From an uncultured Gemmatimonadota bacterium (GTDB lineage: Bacteria > Gemmatimonadota > Gemmatimonadetes > Gemmatimonadales > Gemmatimonadaceae), in the NCBI GenBank assembly GCA_903910555.1, contig CAIVZZ010000009.1, forward strand, positions 1 to 45,737: a stretch of DNA of 45,737 bases, written 5' to 3'. The translations under genes were made by a program, and so were the position numbers. The notes under the pieces are model-generated. The model worked only from the letters and a program-made list of their open reading frames with translations. It did no database searches and had not been told where the DNA came from. This document shows positions 45,595 through 45,737 of the stretch, in pieces. Each line of letters starts with the position of its first letter. Position 1 is the first letter of the stretch.

Positions 45595-45737
45595 TGAGAA
45601 GTGGCTCCGCTTTTCTGTACAGCTTTTCAGCTTGAGATAAGTGGATTCACGGGCGGGGTCAGGCCGCTCTCCGAATTGAGAGTGGCGTGAAGTATGCTTC
45701 GTCCGGCGTTTGATCCGCGAGGCTCGAGTGCGGCCGG
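45595..45737 (-). mobile_element. Right-hand IS3-family insertion sequence, 3' end only
   Basis: The fragment starts with the terminal repeat TGAGAAGTGGCTCCGCTTTT at 45595. A second matched piece, TTGAGATAAGTGGA, resembles CTGAGATAGGTGGAC of the left-hand copy. It then runs into the end of orfB on the minus strand. Left and right fragments are in the same orientation, and their terminal sequences agree as the two ends of one IS type. Confidence 0.8.
45659..45737 (-). CDS. IS3-family transposase OrfB, C-terminal fragment (runs off the window)
   Basis: The minus strand from 45736 reads RPHSSLADQTPDEAYF and then TPLSIRRAA before the TGA at 45661-45659. The RPHSSL..QTPDEAYF motif is the well-known end of IS3-family OrfB, the DDE integrase part. 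The catalytic residues are outside the window. Confidence 0.85.
   Translation of the reverse strand, partial: RPHSSLADQTPDEAYFTPLSIRRAA

Overview
The window is 45.7 kb of GC-rich, gene-dense bacterial chromosome. The best guess at phylum is Gemmatimonadota. This is an inference from several traits together: secreted carboxypeptidase-regulatory/plug-like proteins, secreted propeller-like proteins, a NurA-HerA pair next to SbcD-SbcC, and a eukaryote-like PTPS gene beside folE. There is no rRNA or other phylogenetic marker to prove it. Both ends of the window lie inside an IS3-family insertion sequence read on the minus strand: the start of orfA at the left and the end of orfB at the right. The segment therefore looks like a contig bounded by two same-orientation IS copies. 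Each IS end cuts a host gene, a secreted HEAT-repeat protein on the left and a plug-domain protein on the right.

Layout. 1-5.5 kb: HEAT gene, then tdk and a degenerate DEAD-box-like protein with an Arg/Gly-rich tail (minus), then an aminotransferase, a duplicated DUF2283-like protein and a stand-alone Lrp/AsnC effector domain (plus). 5.7-15.4 kb: a lipoprotein, nurA-herA, a secreted regulatory-domain protein (minus), sbcD-sbcC and a GNAT protein. Together these form a DNA-end-processing island that resembles the archaeal HerA-NurA-Mre11-Rad50 set. 15.4-18 kb: a tiny membrane protein, a promoter-ncRNA-terminator unit that looks like 6S RNA, a very large inverted repeat, then a PTPS-folE-SDR operon that could make tetrahydrobiopterin. 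18-27 kb: two minus-strand operons, TPR-parA-lipoprotein-acyl-CoA synthetase-(Trm112-like) and TPR-GAF-ligA-V4R, with a phosphoribosyltransferase between them on the plus strand. 27-30 kb: thymidine phosphorylase, a small membrane protein and a two-module VOC protein. 30-34.4 kb: enoyl-CoA hydratase, recF, dciA and gyrB (minus). 34.4-39.5 kb: a tightly packed plus-strand operon of mtnA, glpK, a CcmF-like protein, a CcmI-like peptide and a regulatory/plug-like protein. 39.5-45.4 kb: NIPSNAP and a divergent ArsR-type regulator, DUF2164, a secreted propeller-like protein, a membrane-bound diguanylate cyclase and an SdpI-like protein.

Two genome-style features stand out. First, neighbouring genes overlap or abut at most junctions, and many starts are GTG or TTG. 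Second, the long intergenic gaps are filled by large snap-back inverted repeats made of short repeated purine-rich phrases (943-1151, 5513-5642, 15862-16135, 29819-29956). Three of these lie at convergent gene ends. The four differ in sequence, but one phrase family recurs at 10.7 kb and, in related form, at 14.4 and 45.4 kb. No tRNA, rRNA, CRISPR or prophage genes were found.
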